A stretch of DNA of 64,000 nt, from assembly GCF_002849715.1 (NCBI RefSeq), contig NZ_CP018863.1, forward strand, positions 1,674,001 to 1,738,000. The letters are read 5' to 3'. Source of the stretch: Arthrobacter crystallopoietes (GTDB lineage Bacteria; Actinomycetota; Actinomycetes; Actinomycetales; Micrococcaceae). Below the pieces are notes generated by a model. It did no database searches. It was not told the origin of the DNA and saw nothing but the letters and a program-made list of their open reading frames with translations. The translations under genes were made by a program, and so were the position numbers. Below, piece by piece: positions 26,367 to 34,232 of this stretch. How positions within the stretch are numbered: position 1 is the first letter of the stretch; every line of letters starts with the position of its first letter.

Positions 26367-26395
26367 TTGTGACTTGTCAGCAGGTTCTGTATTAC
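26367..26395 (+). promoter_or_regulatory. Promoter of the candidate small RNA
   Basis: TTGTGA (26367-26372), 17 bases, then TATTAC (26390-26395) lie just after the stop of the spermidine-synthase-like gene, predicting a start near 26402. Nothing coding follows on this strand. Confidence 0.55.
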
Positions 26396-26401
26396 ATTAG
26401 G

Positions 26402-26611
26402 AAACGAACGGTCATGGGAGACCGTAAAGGCCCGGGAGGGAGCCGCTTGCGGTGAACTCTTCGGAGGCAGACCGGGGACAAAAATCGGCTTCGACACTAT
26501 GGATGGTGGCTGGAGCACCCTGTCTGCTCAACCGGACCTGATCCGGTGCCGGATGCCGGGAGCTGAAGCCTAATCCCCCCAAGTTAGGCCCAGCCCCGGC
26601 ATCTCGGTTTT
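26402..26611 (+). ncRNA. Candidate structured RNA of about 210 nt
   Basis: Between a promoter-like pair and a hairpin with a TTTT tail, 210 bases hold no open frame of note but several stems: ACGGTC/GACCGT near 26409-26426, CCGC/GCGG near 26444-26453, GGTG/CACC and CCGGA/TCCGG near 26530-26547. The last and strongest hairpin (26552-26603) has GATGCCGGG/CCCGGCATC, GCTG/CAGC and GCCTAA/TTAGGC stems capped by a loop with six C residues, then TCGGTTTT. The C6 loop recalls actinobacterial 6C RNA, which has two such loops; only one is visible. Identity is open. Confidence 0.45.
26552..26611 (+). terminator. Long hairpin with C6 loop and T-run
   Basis: A stem of about 19 bp with two small interruptions (26552-26573 with 26584-26603) closes on a loop containing CCCCCC and is followed by GGTTTT at 26608-26611. 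It would end transcription on the plus strand. The T-run is absent on the other strand, so it serves the converging permease gene less well. Confidence 0.7.
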
Positions 26612-26617
26612 AATCCG

Positions 26618-28078
26618 TCAGGCCATGCCCAGGAGCTGCTCGATCGGCCCGATCCCGAAGAAGATCACGAATGCCGCGGCAACCGCCCACATGAGCGGAT
26701 GCACGTCCTTGGTGCGGCCCTGCACGGCCCGGATGATGACGTAAGCGATGAAGCCGGCGCCCAGGCCGTTGGCAATCGAGTAGGTGAACGGCATCAGGGT
26801 GAAGGTCAGGAAGGCCGGCAGTGCCACGCCCCAGTCCGACCAGTCGATCCGGCCCACCTGCGACACCATCATGAAACCAACGACGACGAGCGCCGGAGCC
26901 ACCGCCTCGAACGGCACCAGATAGATCAGCGGTGTGAAGAACATCGCCACGACGAAGAGCAGGCCGGTGACGATGCTGGCCAGCCCGGTCCGGGCGCCTT
27001 CCCCGATCCCGGCGCCGGATTCAACGTAGATCTGGTTGGAGGAAACCGAGGCTCCACCGCCGGCGATGGCGCCGGCCGCATCGACCAGCAGCACCCGGTC
27101 CACGTGCGGGATGTTGCCTTCCTTGTCGGTCAGGCCGGCCTCGTTGGCCAGGCCCACCATGGTGCCCATCGCATCGAAGAAGATACTGAGCAGGATGGCG
27201 AAGGCCAGGAGGCTGGCGGCCGTGACACCGAGTTCGCTGAACGCGCCGAAGACGTTGACCTGGCCGATCAAGCTCAGGTCCGGGGCGCTCCAGTCCGGCA
27301 GGCTCGGCGTGACAAGCGACCAACCGGTGGGTACCCCGGCGCCCTGGGAACCGGGATGGGCAACGGCCTCCACGATCAGGGCGAAGACGGTGGCGGCCAC
27401 GATGCCGATCAGGATGGCGCCTCTGACCTTGCGCACCACCAGGGCCATGGTGAGGACCAGACCGAAAATGAAGACCAGAGTGGGCCAGCCCATGAGCTTG
27501 CCGTCGAAGCCCAGCCCCACGGGTACGGTCGTGCCGGCAACGTCGGGCACGCGGCGGACGAAGCCGGCGTTGACCAGGCCGATCAGCGCGATGAACATGC
27601 CGATGCCGACCACGATGGCTGTTTTCAGGCTCGCCGGAACAGCCCGGAAGACGGCCGTTCTGAAGCCGGTCAGCACCAGGATCAGCATGGTGACACCGGA
27701 GAGCACCACCAGACCCATGACATCGGGCCAGGTGAGGCCGGGGTTGCTGGCCACGGTGACCGCAATGAACGCGTTGACACCTAGGCCGGTCGCGAGGGCA
27801 AACGGATACTTCGCCCAGGCTCCCATGACGATGGTCAGCACACCGGCCACCAAGGCGGTGACGGCAGCCACGCGCGCACCACCGAGTTCATCTCCGTTGG
27901 AGTCTGCGCCGCTGAGAATCAGCGGATTGAGCACCACAATGTAGCTCATGGCAAAAAAGGTAGCCAGACCACCACGGATTTCACGCGAGAAGTCGGAGCC
28001 TCTTTTGGTGATCTCAAAATAGTTGTCTACCTTGGCCAGGAAGCCCTGTTTGGTCTGTACATTTCCCTGTCGGGGCAT
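26618..28078 (-). CDS. NCS2-family purine permease (AzgA/GhxP-like)
   Basis: A 486-residue polytopic protein of the NCS2/AzgA group that imports hypoxanthine, guanine or adenine with protons. Family sequence is clear: RGGLATFFAMSYIVVLNP, the ALATGLGVNAFIAV segment, FFDAMGTMVGLANEAGL and AGGGASVSSNQIYVESGAGIGEGARTGLASIVTG. The exact base is not predictable. It is monocistronic and converges with the candidate RNA. GGAGGACCTCTCC upstream of the ATG gives a plausible ribosome-binding site. Confidence 0.92.
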   Translation of the reverse strand: MPRQGNVQTKQGFLAKVDNYFEITKRGSDFSREIRGGLATFFAMSYIVVLNPLILSGADSNGDELGGARVAAVTALVAGVLTIVMGAWAKYPFALATGLGVNAFIAVTVASNPGLTWPDVMGLVVLSGVTMLILVLTGFRTAVFRAVPASLKTAIVVGIGMFIALIGLVNAGFVRRVPDVAGTTVPVGLGFDGKLMGWPTLVFIFGLVLTMALVVRKVRGAILIGIVAATVFALIVEAVAHPGSQGAGVPTGWSLVTPSLPDWSAPDLSLIGQVNVFGAFSELGVTAASLLAFAILLSIFFDAMGTMVGLANEAGLTDKEGNIPHVDRVLLVDAAGAIAGGGASVSSNQIYVESGAGIGEGARTGLASIVTGLLFVVAMFFTPLIYLVPFEAVAPALVVVGFMMVSQVGRIDWSDWGVALPAFLTFTLMPFTYSIANGLGAGFIAYVIIRAVQGRTKDVHPLMWAVAAAFVIFFGIGPIEQLLGMA

Positions 28079-28139
28079 GGAGAGGTCCTCCGCAGATGTG
28101 TTGGGATGGCGCGTTTCCCATGAATCCTAACCCTCGACG

Positions 28140-28145
28140 TAGGCT
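28140..28145 (+). promoter_or_regulatory. Putative -10 element (leaderless start)
   Basis: TAGGCT lies 6 bases before GTG 28152 of the CopC gene. Confidence 0.45.
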
Positions 28146-28151
28146 GGAGGA

Positions 28152-28775
28152 GTGAAAAAGCTTCTCCTGAGTGCCTCCGCAGCCGTTAGGTTAGTCACGG
28201 CTGTGCTGGTGGCCGCCGCCTTCGTACTCTTTCCCGCCGCCGGGGCGCAAGCCCACGATGAACTTCTCTCGCACACTCCGGAAGACGGTGCGACGGTGGA
28301 GACCATGCCCGAGGAGCTGACGCTGACCTTCAGCAACGTCCCCGTGGCGCTGGGTTCCGTAGTGCAGATCCAGGATTCGTCGGGAACCAACTGGGCCGAC
28401 GGCGAGGTGCAGATCACGGACACCGAAGTCAGCCAGCCGATCAGGGCGGATGCGCCCGCGGGCGAATACTCTGTGGTGTGGCGTGTGGTGTCATCCGACG
28501 CCCATCCGATCGAAGGGAACTTCACCTTCACCGTGGAATCCGGCGCAGCGGGCACAGAAGGTGCCAGTGCCAGTGCCGGCGCGGGCACGGATGCCGGTGC
28601 GGGAACCCCGGAGCCTATCGAGACGCAGGAAAATCCGGCTGACGCGCCGGCGGGCGTAACGGTAGCCGGCCAGACGGTACCGTGGAGCGTCCTCGGCATG
28701 GTCGCCGCGCTCGTGGTGCTTGGCGTCGTCATCGGGGTGACAGCGAAGCGCCGTCTCGGCAAGGGCGGCGAGTAG
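28152..28775 (+). CDS. CopC-domain copper-binding exported protein
   Basis: A 207-residue exported protein. A signal peptide (basic MKKLL, hydrophobic core, AQA at 32-34) would leave His35 as the new N-terminus, as expected for the CopC amino-terminal copper site; HDELLSHTPEDGATV and SSDAHPIEGNFTFTV carry the remaining conserved ligands. An Ala/Gly-rich spacer (about 138-180) leads to a C-terminal membrane anchor ending in KRRLGKGGE. It probably binds copper outside the membrane. No CopD gene is adjacent, unlike many copCD pairs. Confidence 0.9.
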   Translation: MKKLLLSASAAVRLVTAVLVAAAFVLFPAAGAQAHDELLSHTPEDGATVETMPEELTLTFSNVPVALGSVVQIQDSSGTNWADGEVQITDTEVSQPIRADAPAGEYSVVWRVVSSDAHPIEGNFTFTVESGAAGTEGASASAGAGTDAGAGTPEPIETQENPADAPAGVTVAGQTVPWSVLGMVAALVVLGVVIGVTAKRRLGKGGE

Positions 28776-28776
28776 C

Positions 28777-29325
28777 TCAGGCGGTAAGCATGCGGCCGCC
28801 GGCAATGGCGTCGCCGACCAGTTTGGCCTGCCGGACAATCTCCCTGGTGCTGGGCGTGAGCAGATCGGCCACGCCCACCAGGTAGAGGCCCAGGGACTTC
28901 AACGATGTCCGCAGGTCCTTGCCGAGGCTGAGACCAAGGCCGCGCAGGAACCGGCGGACCTGGTTCTGCGGGCAGTCCGTGAGCACCACCGACTCCGCCT
29001 GCAGGATGCCCTGCTCCGTGTGGATGACCCACTTCTGCTGCGGATCCCGGCTCAGTTTGCTGGCCATGGTGCTTGGGCGGACGTCCAGGCAGTGGCTGTT
29101 GGCATAGCCGCGGAGCAGCCGCAGCAATTCCGAGCGTTCCGTCAGCGAGACCGAGTCCGTCATGACACTCCTGCGCTTGCCGGCGGTGCCCATGCCCTCC
29201 AGCACAATGGAGGCAACGCCGTGCCTGCTCAGTTCACTGGCCACGGCGAGGCCGGGCAGGCCGGCACCGATGACGACGGTGGTGGTGGACTCGATCGGTA
29301 CGTCTGCGGGGCACACAGCACTCAC
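28777..29325 (-). CDS. Short FAD/NAD(P)-binding flavoprotein
   Basis: A 182-residue protein with an N-terminal Rossmann motif (VVIGAGLPGLAVASELSRHG) and a C-terminal stretch (GLYLVGVADLLTPSTREIV) resembling the last FAD-contacting part of flavin monooxygenase or thioredoxin-reductase-like enzymes. The usual central NAD(P)-binding domain is absent, so it is much shorter than the normal 300 or more residues. The start is GTG 29325 with GGAGG 7 bases upstream. Function not assigned; it could be a compact flavoprotein or an old deletion derivative. It ends one base after the CopC gene, convergently. Confidence 0.6.
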   Translation of the reverse strand: MSAVCPADVPIESTTTVVIGAGLPGLAVASELSRHGVASIVLEGMGTAGKRRSVMTDSVSLTERSELLRLLRGYANSHCLDVRPSTMASKLSRDPQQKWVIHTEQGILQAESVVLTDCPQNQVRRFLRGLGLSLGKDLRTSLKSLGLYLVGVADLLTPSTREIVRQAKLVGDAIAGGRMLTA

Positions 29326-29444
29326 CGTACAGCCTCCTTGAACGGGTAGGAGAGTGCCACGGCGGCGGGATCCGCATCGGGCACAGGTCACAGGCCGAGG
29401 GAGAGCTCGACAGCGATTTCTCGAAGCCTATCCAAATTTGCCCT

Positions 29445-29467
29445 CCCTGAGAAGAGGCTTCTCTGGG
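29445..29467. promoter_or_regulatory. Palindrome in the promoter region of the stress-protein gene
   Basis: CCCTGAGAAG (29445-29454) and CTTCTCTGGG (29458-29467) form an inverted repeat with one mismatch and a 3-base centre. It lies just before TAAGCT (29470-29475), a possible -10 for the gene at 29525, so it is a candidate operator. Confidence 0.45.
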
Positions 29468-29524
29468 AGTAAGCTGAGAGTAGATGGCAACGGAGCAGTT
29501 GCCCCTTCGAGGGAGGCGGGAGCA

Positions 29525-30538
29525 ATGACAAACGCAACACCCGGTAATGCCAGCCACGGCGGAACGCCCCGCGGAATCGTGGTTGGTGTGGACGGTTCGG
29601 ACCAGAGCCACTGTGCGCTGGTGTGGGCAGCCCAGGAGGCACAGAAACGCCGGACCCCGCTGCATGTCATCACCGCCTATACCGTTCCCGTTTTCGCCGC
29701 TTCGAGCATGGATGCCGGCTACGCCACCTTGGATGATGCGGTGATCCGCGAGGGCGCGGAAGCCGTGCTTGAGCAGGCTGTGGAGAAGGTTGACGGTTAC
29801 GGCGTCGAGGTCCACGCCACAGTGGAAACCGGGGACGCCGCCGGGGTGCTGCTGGAACTGTCCGAAGAGGCGGAGCTGGTAGTTGTGGGTACGCGTGGGC
29901 GCGGCGGCTTCATGGGCCGGCTGCTGGGCTCGGTCAGCAGTGCCGTCCCGGCGCACGCCCATTGCCCCTCGGTGACCATTCCGCTGGCCTGCGCTCCGCG
30001 GCTCGAAGGCGTGGATTTCGAACTGCCCAAGACCAAGGACATTCCGGTCAAGCCCGACGACGTGGAAAAGGTTGTCCTGGTCGGCGTCGACGGCTCGGAG
30101 CAGGCGCGCATGGCCACGCTCGTTGCTGCCGAGCAGGCCGCGCGCTGGGGCCGGCCGCTGCGTGTCATCTGCGCACTGCCGCCCTTCACCGGTTCGCTGG
30201 CCTGGGTGCCTGCGCCGCTGGACCGGGAAGCGCTGTACGCGGATCTCCGGTCACAGCTGGATGCCGGCGTCGCTTGGCTGCGCAGCCACTTCCCCGGCCT
30301 GCAGATCAGCGGCGAGGTCCAGGACGGCTCTCCCGTGGAGTTGCTCATCGAAGCCACGCGGACGGCAGAACTGCTGGTCATGGGTACGCGCGGACGCGGC
30401 GGGTTTGCCGGTATGCTCCTCGGTTCTACCAGCCAGGGAGTCCTGCATCATGCCAAGGGCCCCGTCATGGTGGTGCCGGATGCCCACGATCCGCGGCTCG
30501 ACGACCGCAAGAAATTCGGTCCGATGCCGGAGGAATGA
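29525..30538 (+). CDS. Tandem universal stress protein (two UspA domains)
   Basis: A 337-residue protein with two UspA domains (about 16-150 and 180-320). Both ATP-binding motifs are intact: GTRGRGGFMGRLLGS in the first and GTRGRGGFAGMLLGS in the second; each domain opens with a VVGVDGSDQ or LVGVDGSEQ strand. Two-domain Usps in Actinobacteria are linked to hypoxia and stationary-phase responses. ATG 29525 follows GAGGGAGGCGGGAG. The palindrome upstream suggests regulated expression. Confidence 0.93.
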   Translation: MTNATPGNASHGGTPRGIVVGVDGSDQSHCALVWAAQEAQKRRTPLHVITAYTVPVFAASSMDAGYATLDDAVIREGAEAVLEQAVEKVDGYGVEVHATVETGDAAGVLLELSEEAELVVVGTRGRGGFMGRLLGSVSSAVPAHAHCPSVTIPLACAPRLEGVDFELPKTKDIPVKPDDVEKVVLVGVDGSEQARMATLVAAEQAARWGRPLRVICALPPFTGSLAWVPAPLDREALYADLRSQLDAGVAWLRSHFPGLQISGEVQDGSPVELLIEATRTAELLVMGTRGRGGFAGMLLGSTSQGVLHHAKGPVMVVPDAHDPRLDDRKKFGPMPEE

Positions 30539-30563
30539 TCCTGCCCTGTCCGTAGCCCCGGCT

Positions 30564-32171
30564 TTAGGTCCAGCGGGCTCCATATCCATGCAGTTTGCCG
30601 TACATGTAGCCAATGGGCGTGACGCGCAGGCCGTCGTTCGGGTTCATGGCGTGGACCACCTGGCCGCCGCCGATGTAGAGCGCCACATGCCAGAAGTTTC
30701 CTTCGGTGCCCCAGAACACCAGGTCTCCGGGCTGCAGATTGCCCAGCGAAACCTTGTGCGGTGCCAGGTCATATTGTGCCGTGGCCGTGCGCGGAATCCA
30801 CTTGCCCGCCGTGCCGAAGGCCTGCTGGGTCAGGCCGGAGCAGTCGAATCCCCACGGCCCGTTTCCGGCCCATTCGTAGAAGGACTTCTTGTTTGAGGCC
30901 TTGGCGGTCGCGTAGTTGATCGCGGTCTGCGCCATGGAGTAATTCGGTGCGGGTGCGGGAGCCGGCTCCTGCTTCGGCGGAGCCGGTTTCGGCGAAGGCT
31001 TGGGCGCCGGTGCGGGCGCCGGTGGCGGCGGCGCGGGGGCCGGCGCCGGTGCAGGTTCGGGCTCGGGCGCAGGCTGCGGTGCGCGGTCCGGGGCAGGTGC
31101 CGGCGCGGCAGCAGGAGGAGCCGGGGGAGCCACCGGTGCGGAAGGCGCCGACGGGGTGCTGGGGGCGGCCGGAGCCGGAGGAGCCGGGGCCGGAGTGATG
31201 CCGTCCGCAGCCGGAACTACCGTCACAGGTATCTGGGCCGGGCTTCCGGTATTGCCGGACGCTGGTTGGTTGGCGGCTGCTGCTGGCTGCGCGGCTGCCT
31301 GGCGTTCGGACTCGGCCACCAGAGCCTCGAACTGGCGTTGCTGCTCCGTTTCTTCCAGTGCGGCGATCCGCTGGTTCTCCTCGGCCACGCTGGTGTCGCG
31401 GAGTTCGGCCAGATGGTCCAGCAGGATCTGGCGCTGTTCCTCCTGTTTGCTGACGAGCTGTTCATGGGCCGCGCTGGCAGCCTTGGCGTTCGACTCCGCG
31501 GCCTTGGCCGCGGCAGCCGCGTCCTGGGCGGCTTCTTCGGCTTCCGAGACGTGCAGCTCCCAGGCTGTCCACAGCTGGGCCGCCTGCTGGGCGGCGGTCA
31601 GGGTCTGGAACCGGTTATCGGACAGCGCATCCAGAGTGGACGCCTTATAGAGCACTTCATCCGCATCGGCGCTGGCCAGCAGGGAGCTCAAGCCAGGGTT
31701 GACGCCGCCATTGCGGTACAGCTCGCCCGCGAGCTGACCCACCTGGTCCTGTACGGCTTCGAAATATTCACCGGCCTGCTTCGCCTTGCCGCGTGCGTCC
31801 TCCAGTTCGGACGTGCGGTCCTGCTGGATGAGCAGGGCGGTGCTGTAGTTGTTCTGCGACTGCATCGTCTCGTAGCGGGCGCTTTCCAGCTCCCCGCTGG
31901 CCGTGCGCAGCTGCTCTTCGATCCGTTCGACGAGTGCCTTCGTCGCCTCGGCGTCCCCCTTGGCGGCGTCAATGTCTTTGTCGGTCAGGACGGGTTTGGC
32001 GGGAACCTGCAGTGCGGACACCGAGACCTGCGGCAGCTCGCCCGTGGGTGCCGCGACGGCCGGAGGCAGGCCGGCTGTGGCGAGCAAAGCGACAGTGGCA
32101 GCCGCCAGCGAAATGGTGTGCACCGGCGTCGTGCGTTTTGAACGGGCAGAGCGCCCCTCAGACATCCCCAT
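30564..32171 (-). CDS. Secreted NlpC/P60 peptidoglycan endopeptidase
   Basis: A 535-residue exported hydrolase. A signal peptide covers about residues 1-40 (basic start, TISLAAATVALLATAGLPPAVA). Coiled-coil helices rich in Gln, Glu and Ala span about 65-310, a Pro/Ala linker of some 100 residues follows, and the C-terminal NlpC/P60 domain has the catalytic Cys444 in FDCSGL, His495 in WHVALYIGGG and His507. It should cleave stem peptides of the cell wall, like RipA-type proteins. ATG 32171 has GGGGGAC upstream. A small ORF precedes it (32229-32288). Confidence 0.93.
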   Translation of the reverse strand: MGMSEGRSARSKRTTPVHTISLAAATVALLATAGLPPAVAAPTGELPQVSVSALQVPAKPVLTDKDIDAAKGDAEATKALVERIEEQLRTASGELESARYETMQSQNNYSTALLIQQDRTSELEDARGKAKQAGEYFEAVQDQVGQLAGELYRNGGVNPGLSSLLASADADEVLYKASTLDALSDNRFQTLTAAQQAAQLWTAWELHVSEAEEAAQDAAAAAKAAESNAKAASAAHEQLVSKQEEQRQILLDHLAELRDTSVAEENQRIAALEETEQQRQFEALVAESERQAAAQPAAAANQPASGNTGSPAQIPVTVVPAADGITPAPAPPAPAAPSTPSAPSAPVAPPAPPAAAPAPAPDRAPQPAPEPEPAPAPAPAPPPPAPAPAPKPSPKPAPPKQEPAPAPAPNYSMAQTAINYATAKASNKKSFYEWAGNGPWGFDCSGLTQQAFGTAGKWIPRTATAQYDLAPHKVSLGNLQPGDLVFWGTEGNFWHVALYIGGGQVVHAMNPNDGLRVTPIGYMYGKLHGYGARWT

Positions 32172-32228
32172 GTGTACGGTCCCCCAGCTGCAAATGAGCA
32201 ATGAATGCACGCGTTCAGGAACGGCCGA

Positions 32229-32288
32229 TCACGGGATCGAGGCGGTCTCGGGCTTCGAAAGAAGGCCGAACGGGAGACCGGTCTGCAT
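32229..32288 (-). CDS. Candidate 19-codon leader ORF upstream of the NlpC/P60 gene
   Basis: An AAGGAG site with good spacing precedes ATG 32288; the frame encodes MQTGLPFGLLSKPETASIP and stops at 32229-32231, 57 bases before the hydrolase start. TTGCCA, 17 bases and TATTCT lie directly upstream on the same strand. The strong ribosome-binding site argues for translation, perhaps as a regulatory leader; nothing else supports it. Confidence 0.3.
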   Translation of the reverse strand: MQTGLPFGLLSKPETASIP

Positions 32289-32452
32289 TCACAACTCCTT
32301 GAGAATATGCATCCCTAGTCACTTTGGCAACATTTGTCCCAGTAGAAACAGTAGTAACAACAGTGTAGTTCTACCTCATTTATGCAGGGCGTGTCGCAGA
32401 AAGGGACGTGCCTTTGCCGGGGAAATCCGCAGGAGCGGCACCGGCAGGAACG

Positions 32453-33385
32453 TTAGTCGTGGTGGCGGGTTTCGTGGTCAGCGTGGGAAACCGGCTCGAT
32501 CTGGAACGTGCAGTGTTCAGTATCGAAATGGCTGCCCAGGCACCCGGAAAGCCGGTCCAGCACGCGGTCGATCCCCTCGGCGTGAAGGGTCTCGTCGGCC
32601 ACCACCACGTGTGCCGAAAACACCGGAACGCCGGACGTGATGGTCCAGATGTGGATGTCGTGGACGTCCACCACGCCGTCGGCGCTCATGATGTGCTCGC
32701 GGATGCTGGCCACATCCACGTTCTTTGGCGTCGCCTCAAGCAGCACATTGACGACGTCGCGCAGCAGGCTCCAGGCTCGCGGCAGGATCATCACGGCGAT
32801 CAGGATGGAAGCGAACGTGTCCGCCTGGACGAAGCCGGTCAGGGCAACAACGACGGCGGCGACAATCACCGCGACCGAGCCCAGCAGGTCCCCGAGCACT
32901 TCAAGATAGGCGCCGCGCACGTTGAGGCTTTCCTTGTGTCCGCCCTGGAGGATCAGCAGGCAGACGAGATTTGCGACGGCGCCGAGTACGGCCGTCAGGA
33001 GCATCGCGCCGGTATGGATCTCCGGCGTCTGCCCGAACCTGCGCAACGCCTCCAGGAAAATGATGACCGCAATGACGATCAGCACCACGGCATTGGCCAG
33101 TGCCGCCAGGACTTCGGCGCGCTGGTAGCCGTAGGTGCGTTTGTCCGAGGGCGGACGCGTGGCAATCCACGCGGCCATCAGGGCGATCGAGACACCTGCC
33201 GCGTCGGACAGCATGTGGCCGGCGTCGGCCAGCAGGGCCAGGGAGCCGGAGATCAAGGCGCCGATAACCTGGATGACCACCACGGCAAGGGTGATGGCGA
33301 CTACCCAGATGAGCTTCTTGCGGTGTTTGGCGGTCGCGGTGCCGGAAGCGGGCAGACGGTGACTGTGTCCATGGCCGTGACCCAT
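32453..33385 (-). CDS. Cation diffusion facilitator (zinc/metal exporter)
   Basis: A 310-residue CDF-family exporter of the CzcD/ZitB type. A His-rich N-terminus (MGHGHGHSH) is followed by six membrane segments and a C-terminal cytoplasmic domain; the metal-site motif SLALLADAGHMLSDAAG in segment 2 and EVLGDLLGSVAVIVAA in segment 5 carry the expected His/Asp ligands. It probably exports Zn2+ in exchange for protons. The start ATG 33385 is 2 bases past the stop of the zincin-like gene, so both are likely co-transcribed. Confidence 0.93.
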   Translation of the reverse strand: MGHGHGHSHRLPASGTATAKHRKKLIWVVAITLAVVVIQVIGALISGSLALLADAGHMLSDAAGVSIALMAAWIATRPPSDKRTYGYQRAEVLAALANAVVLIVIAVIIFLEALRRFGQTPEIHTGAMLLTAVLGAVANLVCLLILQGGHKESLNVRGAYLEVLGDLLGSVAVIVAAVVVALTGFVQADTFASILIAVMILPRAWSLLRDVVNVLLEATPKNVDVASIREHIMSADGVVDVHDIHIWTITSGVPVFSAHVVVADETLHAEGIDRVLDRLSGCLGSHFDTEHCTFQIEPVSHADHETRHHD

Positions 33386-33387
33386 GC

Positions 33388-33759
33388 TCAGCCCCAACCC
33401 AATTCGTGCAGCCGCTCGTCGGCGATGCCGAAATGGTGGGCCACCTCGTGGATCACGGTGACCAGGACCTCGTGGATGACCTCGTCGCGGCTCTCGCACA
33501 TCCGCAGGATCGGTCCGCGGAACACGGTGATCCGGTCCGGAAGCGAGCCGGCGTCCCACCAGTGGTCCCGCTCCGTCAGGGGTGTCCCTTCGTAGAGGCC
33601 GAGCAGTTCCATCTCGGGATCCTCCCACGGCTGCGGGGTGTATTCCTCCTCGACAAAGATGCCCACGTTGCTCATCTCGCGGGCGATCTTGTCCGGTATC
33701 TGATCGATCGCGTCGTTGACCGCGTCCTCGAAATCCGGCAGGGACATTTCCATCGGCAC
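33388..33759 (-). CDS. Zincin-like metallopeptidase family protein
   Basis: A 123-residue protein of the small zincin-like family (PF06262 type). The zinc motif HEVAH is at residues 104-108 with the following HFGI(A)DERL pattern of the family; LYEGTPLTER and RITVFRGPI precede it. These compact proteins are thought to be peptidases, but a substrate is not known. GTG 33759 is chosen because TAGAGT ends 6 bases before it, the leaderless pattern of this window. The next gene on the strand is the CDF exporter. Confidence 0.88.
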   Translation of the reverse strand: MPMEMSLPDFEDAVNDAIDQIPDKIAREMSNVGIFVEEEYTPQPWEDPEMELLGLYEGTPLTERDHWWDAGSLPDRITVFRGPILRMCESRDEVIHEVLVTVIHEVAHHFGIADERLHELGWG

Positions 33760-33765
33760 GTATCG

Positions 33766-33771
33766 ACTCTA
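33766..33771 (-). promoter_or_regulatory. Putative -10 element (leaderless start)
   Basis: On the minus strand TAGAGT precedes GTG 33759 by 6 bases. Confidence 0.45.
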
Positions 33772-33790
33772 CCCGTGCCAAAAACCCGTT

Positions 33791-33819
33791 TTGGAAAATC
33801 CGGATCTAGGCTCTATAGT
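33791..33819 (+). promoter_or_regulatory. Promoter of the tRNA cluster
   Basis: TTGGAA (33791-33796), 17 bases and TATAGT (33814-33819) predict a start near 33826, about 36 bases before tRNA-Glu. CCAAAA and TTTTGG (33778-33794) form a 6-bp inverted repeat that overlaps the -35 and might bind a regulator. Confidence 0.7.
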
Positions 33820-33861
33820 TTTATGAGTCCACAGCGGGTAACAATCCGAAGTGGTCCTAAG

Positions 33862-33934
33862 GCCCCCATCGTCTAGCGGCCTAGGACACCGCCCTTTCAC
33901 GGCGGCGGCACGGGTTCGAATCCCGTTGGGGGTA
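33862..33934 (+). tRNA. tRNA-Glu (anticodon TTC)
   Basis: A 73-base cloverleaf: acceptor GCCCCCA with TGGGGGT, anticodon stem CCGCC/GGCGG with loop CTTTCAC (TTC at 33896-33898), T-arm with GGTTCGAATCC. No CCA is encoded. Confidence 0.97.
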
Positions 33935-34018
33935 CTCAGTAAGCTGATTTCCAGTCAAGCGGACGTGGTCAAAACCGCTCCAAAAGACTGGTAAGATGAA
34001 TGCTGGCAAAAAAAGCAA

Positions 34019-34092
34019 GGCCCTGTAGCGCAGTTGGTTAGCGCGCCGCCCTGTCACGGCGGAGGTCGCGGGTTCGAGTCCCGTCAGGGTCG
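34019..34092 (+). tRNA. tRNA-Asp (anticodon GTC)
   Basis: A 74-base cloverleaf: acceptor GGCCCTG with CAGGGTC, anticodon stem CCGCC/GGCGG with loop CTGTCAC (GTC at 34053-34055), T-arm GGGTTCGAGTCCC. TAAGAT at 33992-33997 in the 84-bp gap before it could be an extra -10. No CCA encoded. Confidence 0.97.
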
Positions 34093-34149
34093 CTCTGGTT
34101 TTCTAGAGTGATTTAGAAAGTCAACGGTGATCATCGTCAGATGTTCCCA

Positions 34150-34225
34150 GGCTCTGTAGCTCAGTTGGTAGAGCGTTCGACTGAAAATCGAAAGGTCACC
34201 GGATCGACGCCGGTCGGAGCCACCA
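34150..34225 (+). tRNA. tRNA-Phe (anticodon GAA)
   Basis: A 76-base cloverleaf with an encoded CCA end: acceptor GGCTCTG with CGGAGCC, anticodon stem TTCGA/TCGAA with GAA at 34183-34185. The T-loop starts with A (GGATCGACGCC) instead of the usual T. It is the only one of the three tRNAs with CCA in the gene. Confidence 0.96.
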
Positions 34226-34232
34226 CTTAGAT

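Noticed and set aside
26475..26500. GGGGACAAAAATCGGCTTCGACA recalled the 5' end of tmRNA
   Set aside because: No tag reading frame, no matching tRNA-like 3' end with CCA, and the transcript would be too short.
26530..26561. ACCTGATCCGG inside the candidate RNA resembles the TPP riboswitch core
   Set aside because: The conserved CTGAGA and TAATACC/TAATGCC elements are absent and no thiamine gene follows on the strand.
32172..32452. c-di-AMP (ydaO) riboswitch before the NlpC/P60 gene
   Set aside because: The usual conserved blocks of that riboswitch are not visible on the minus strand.
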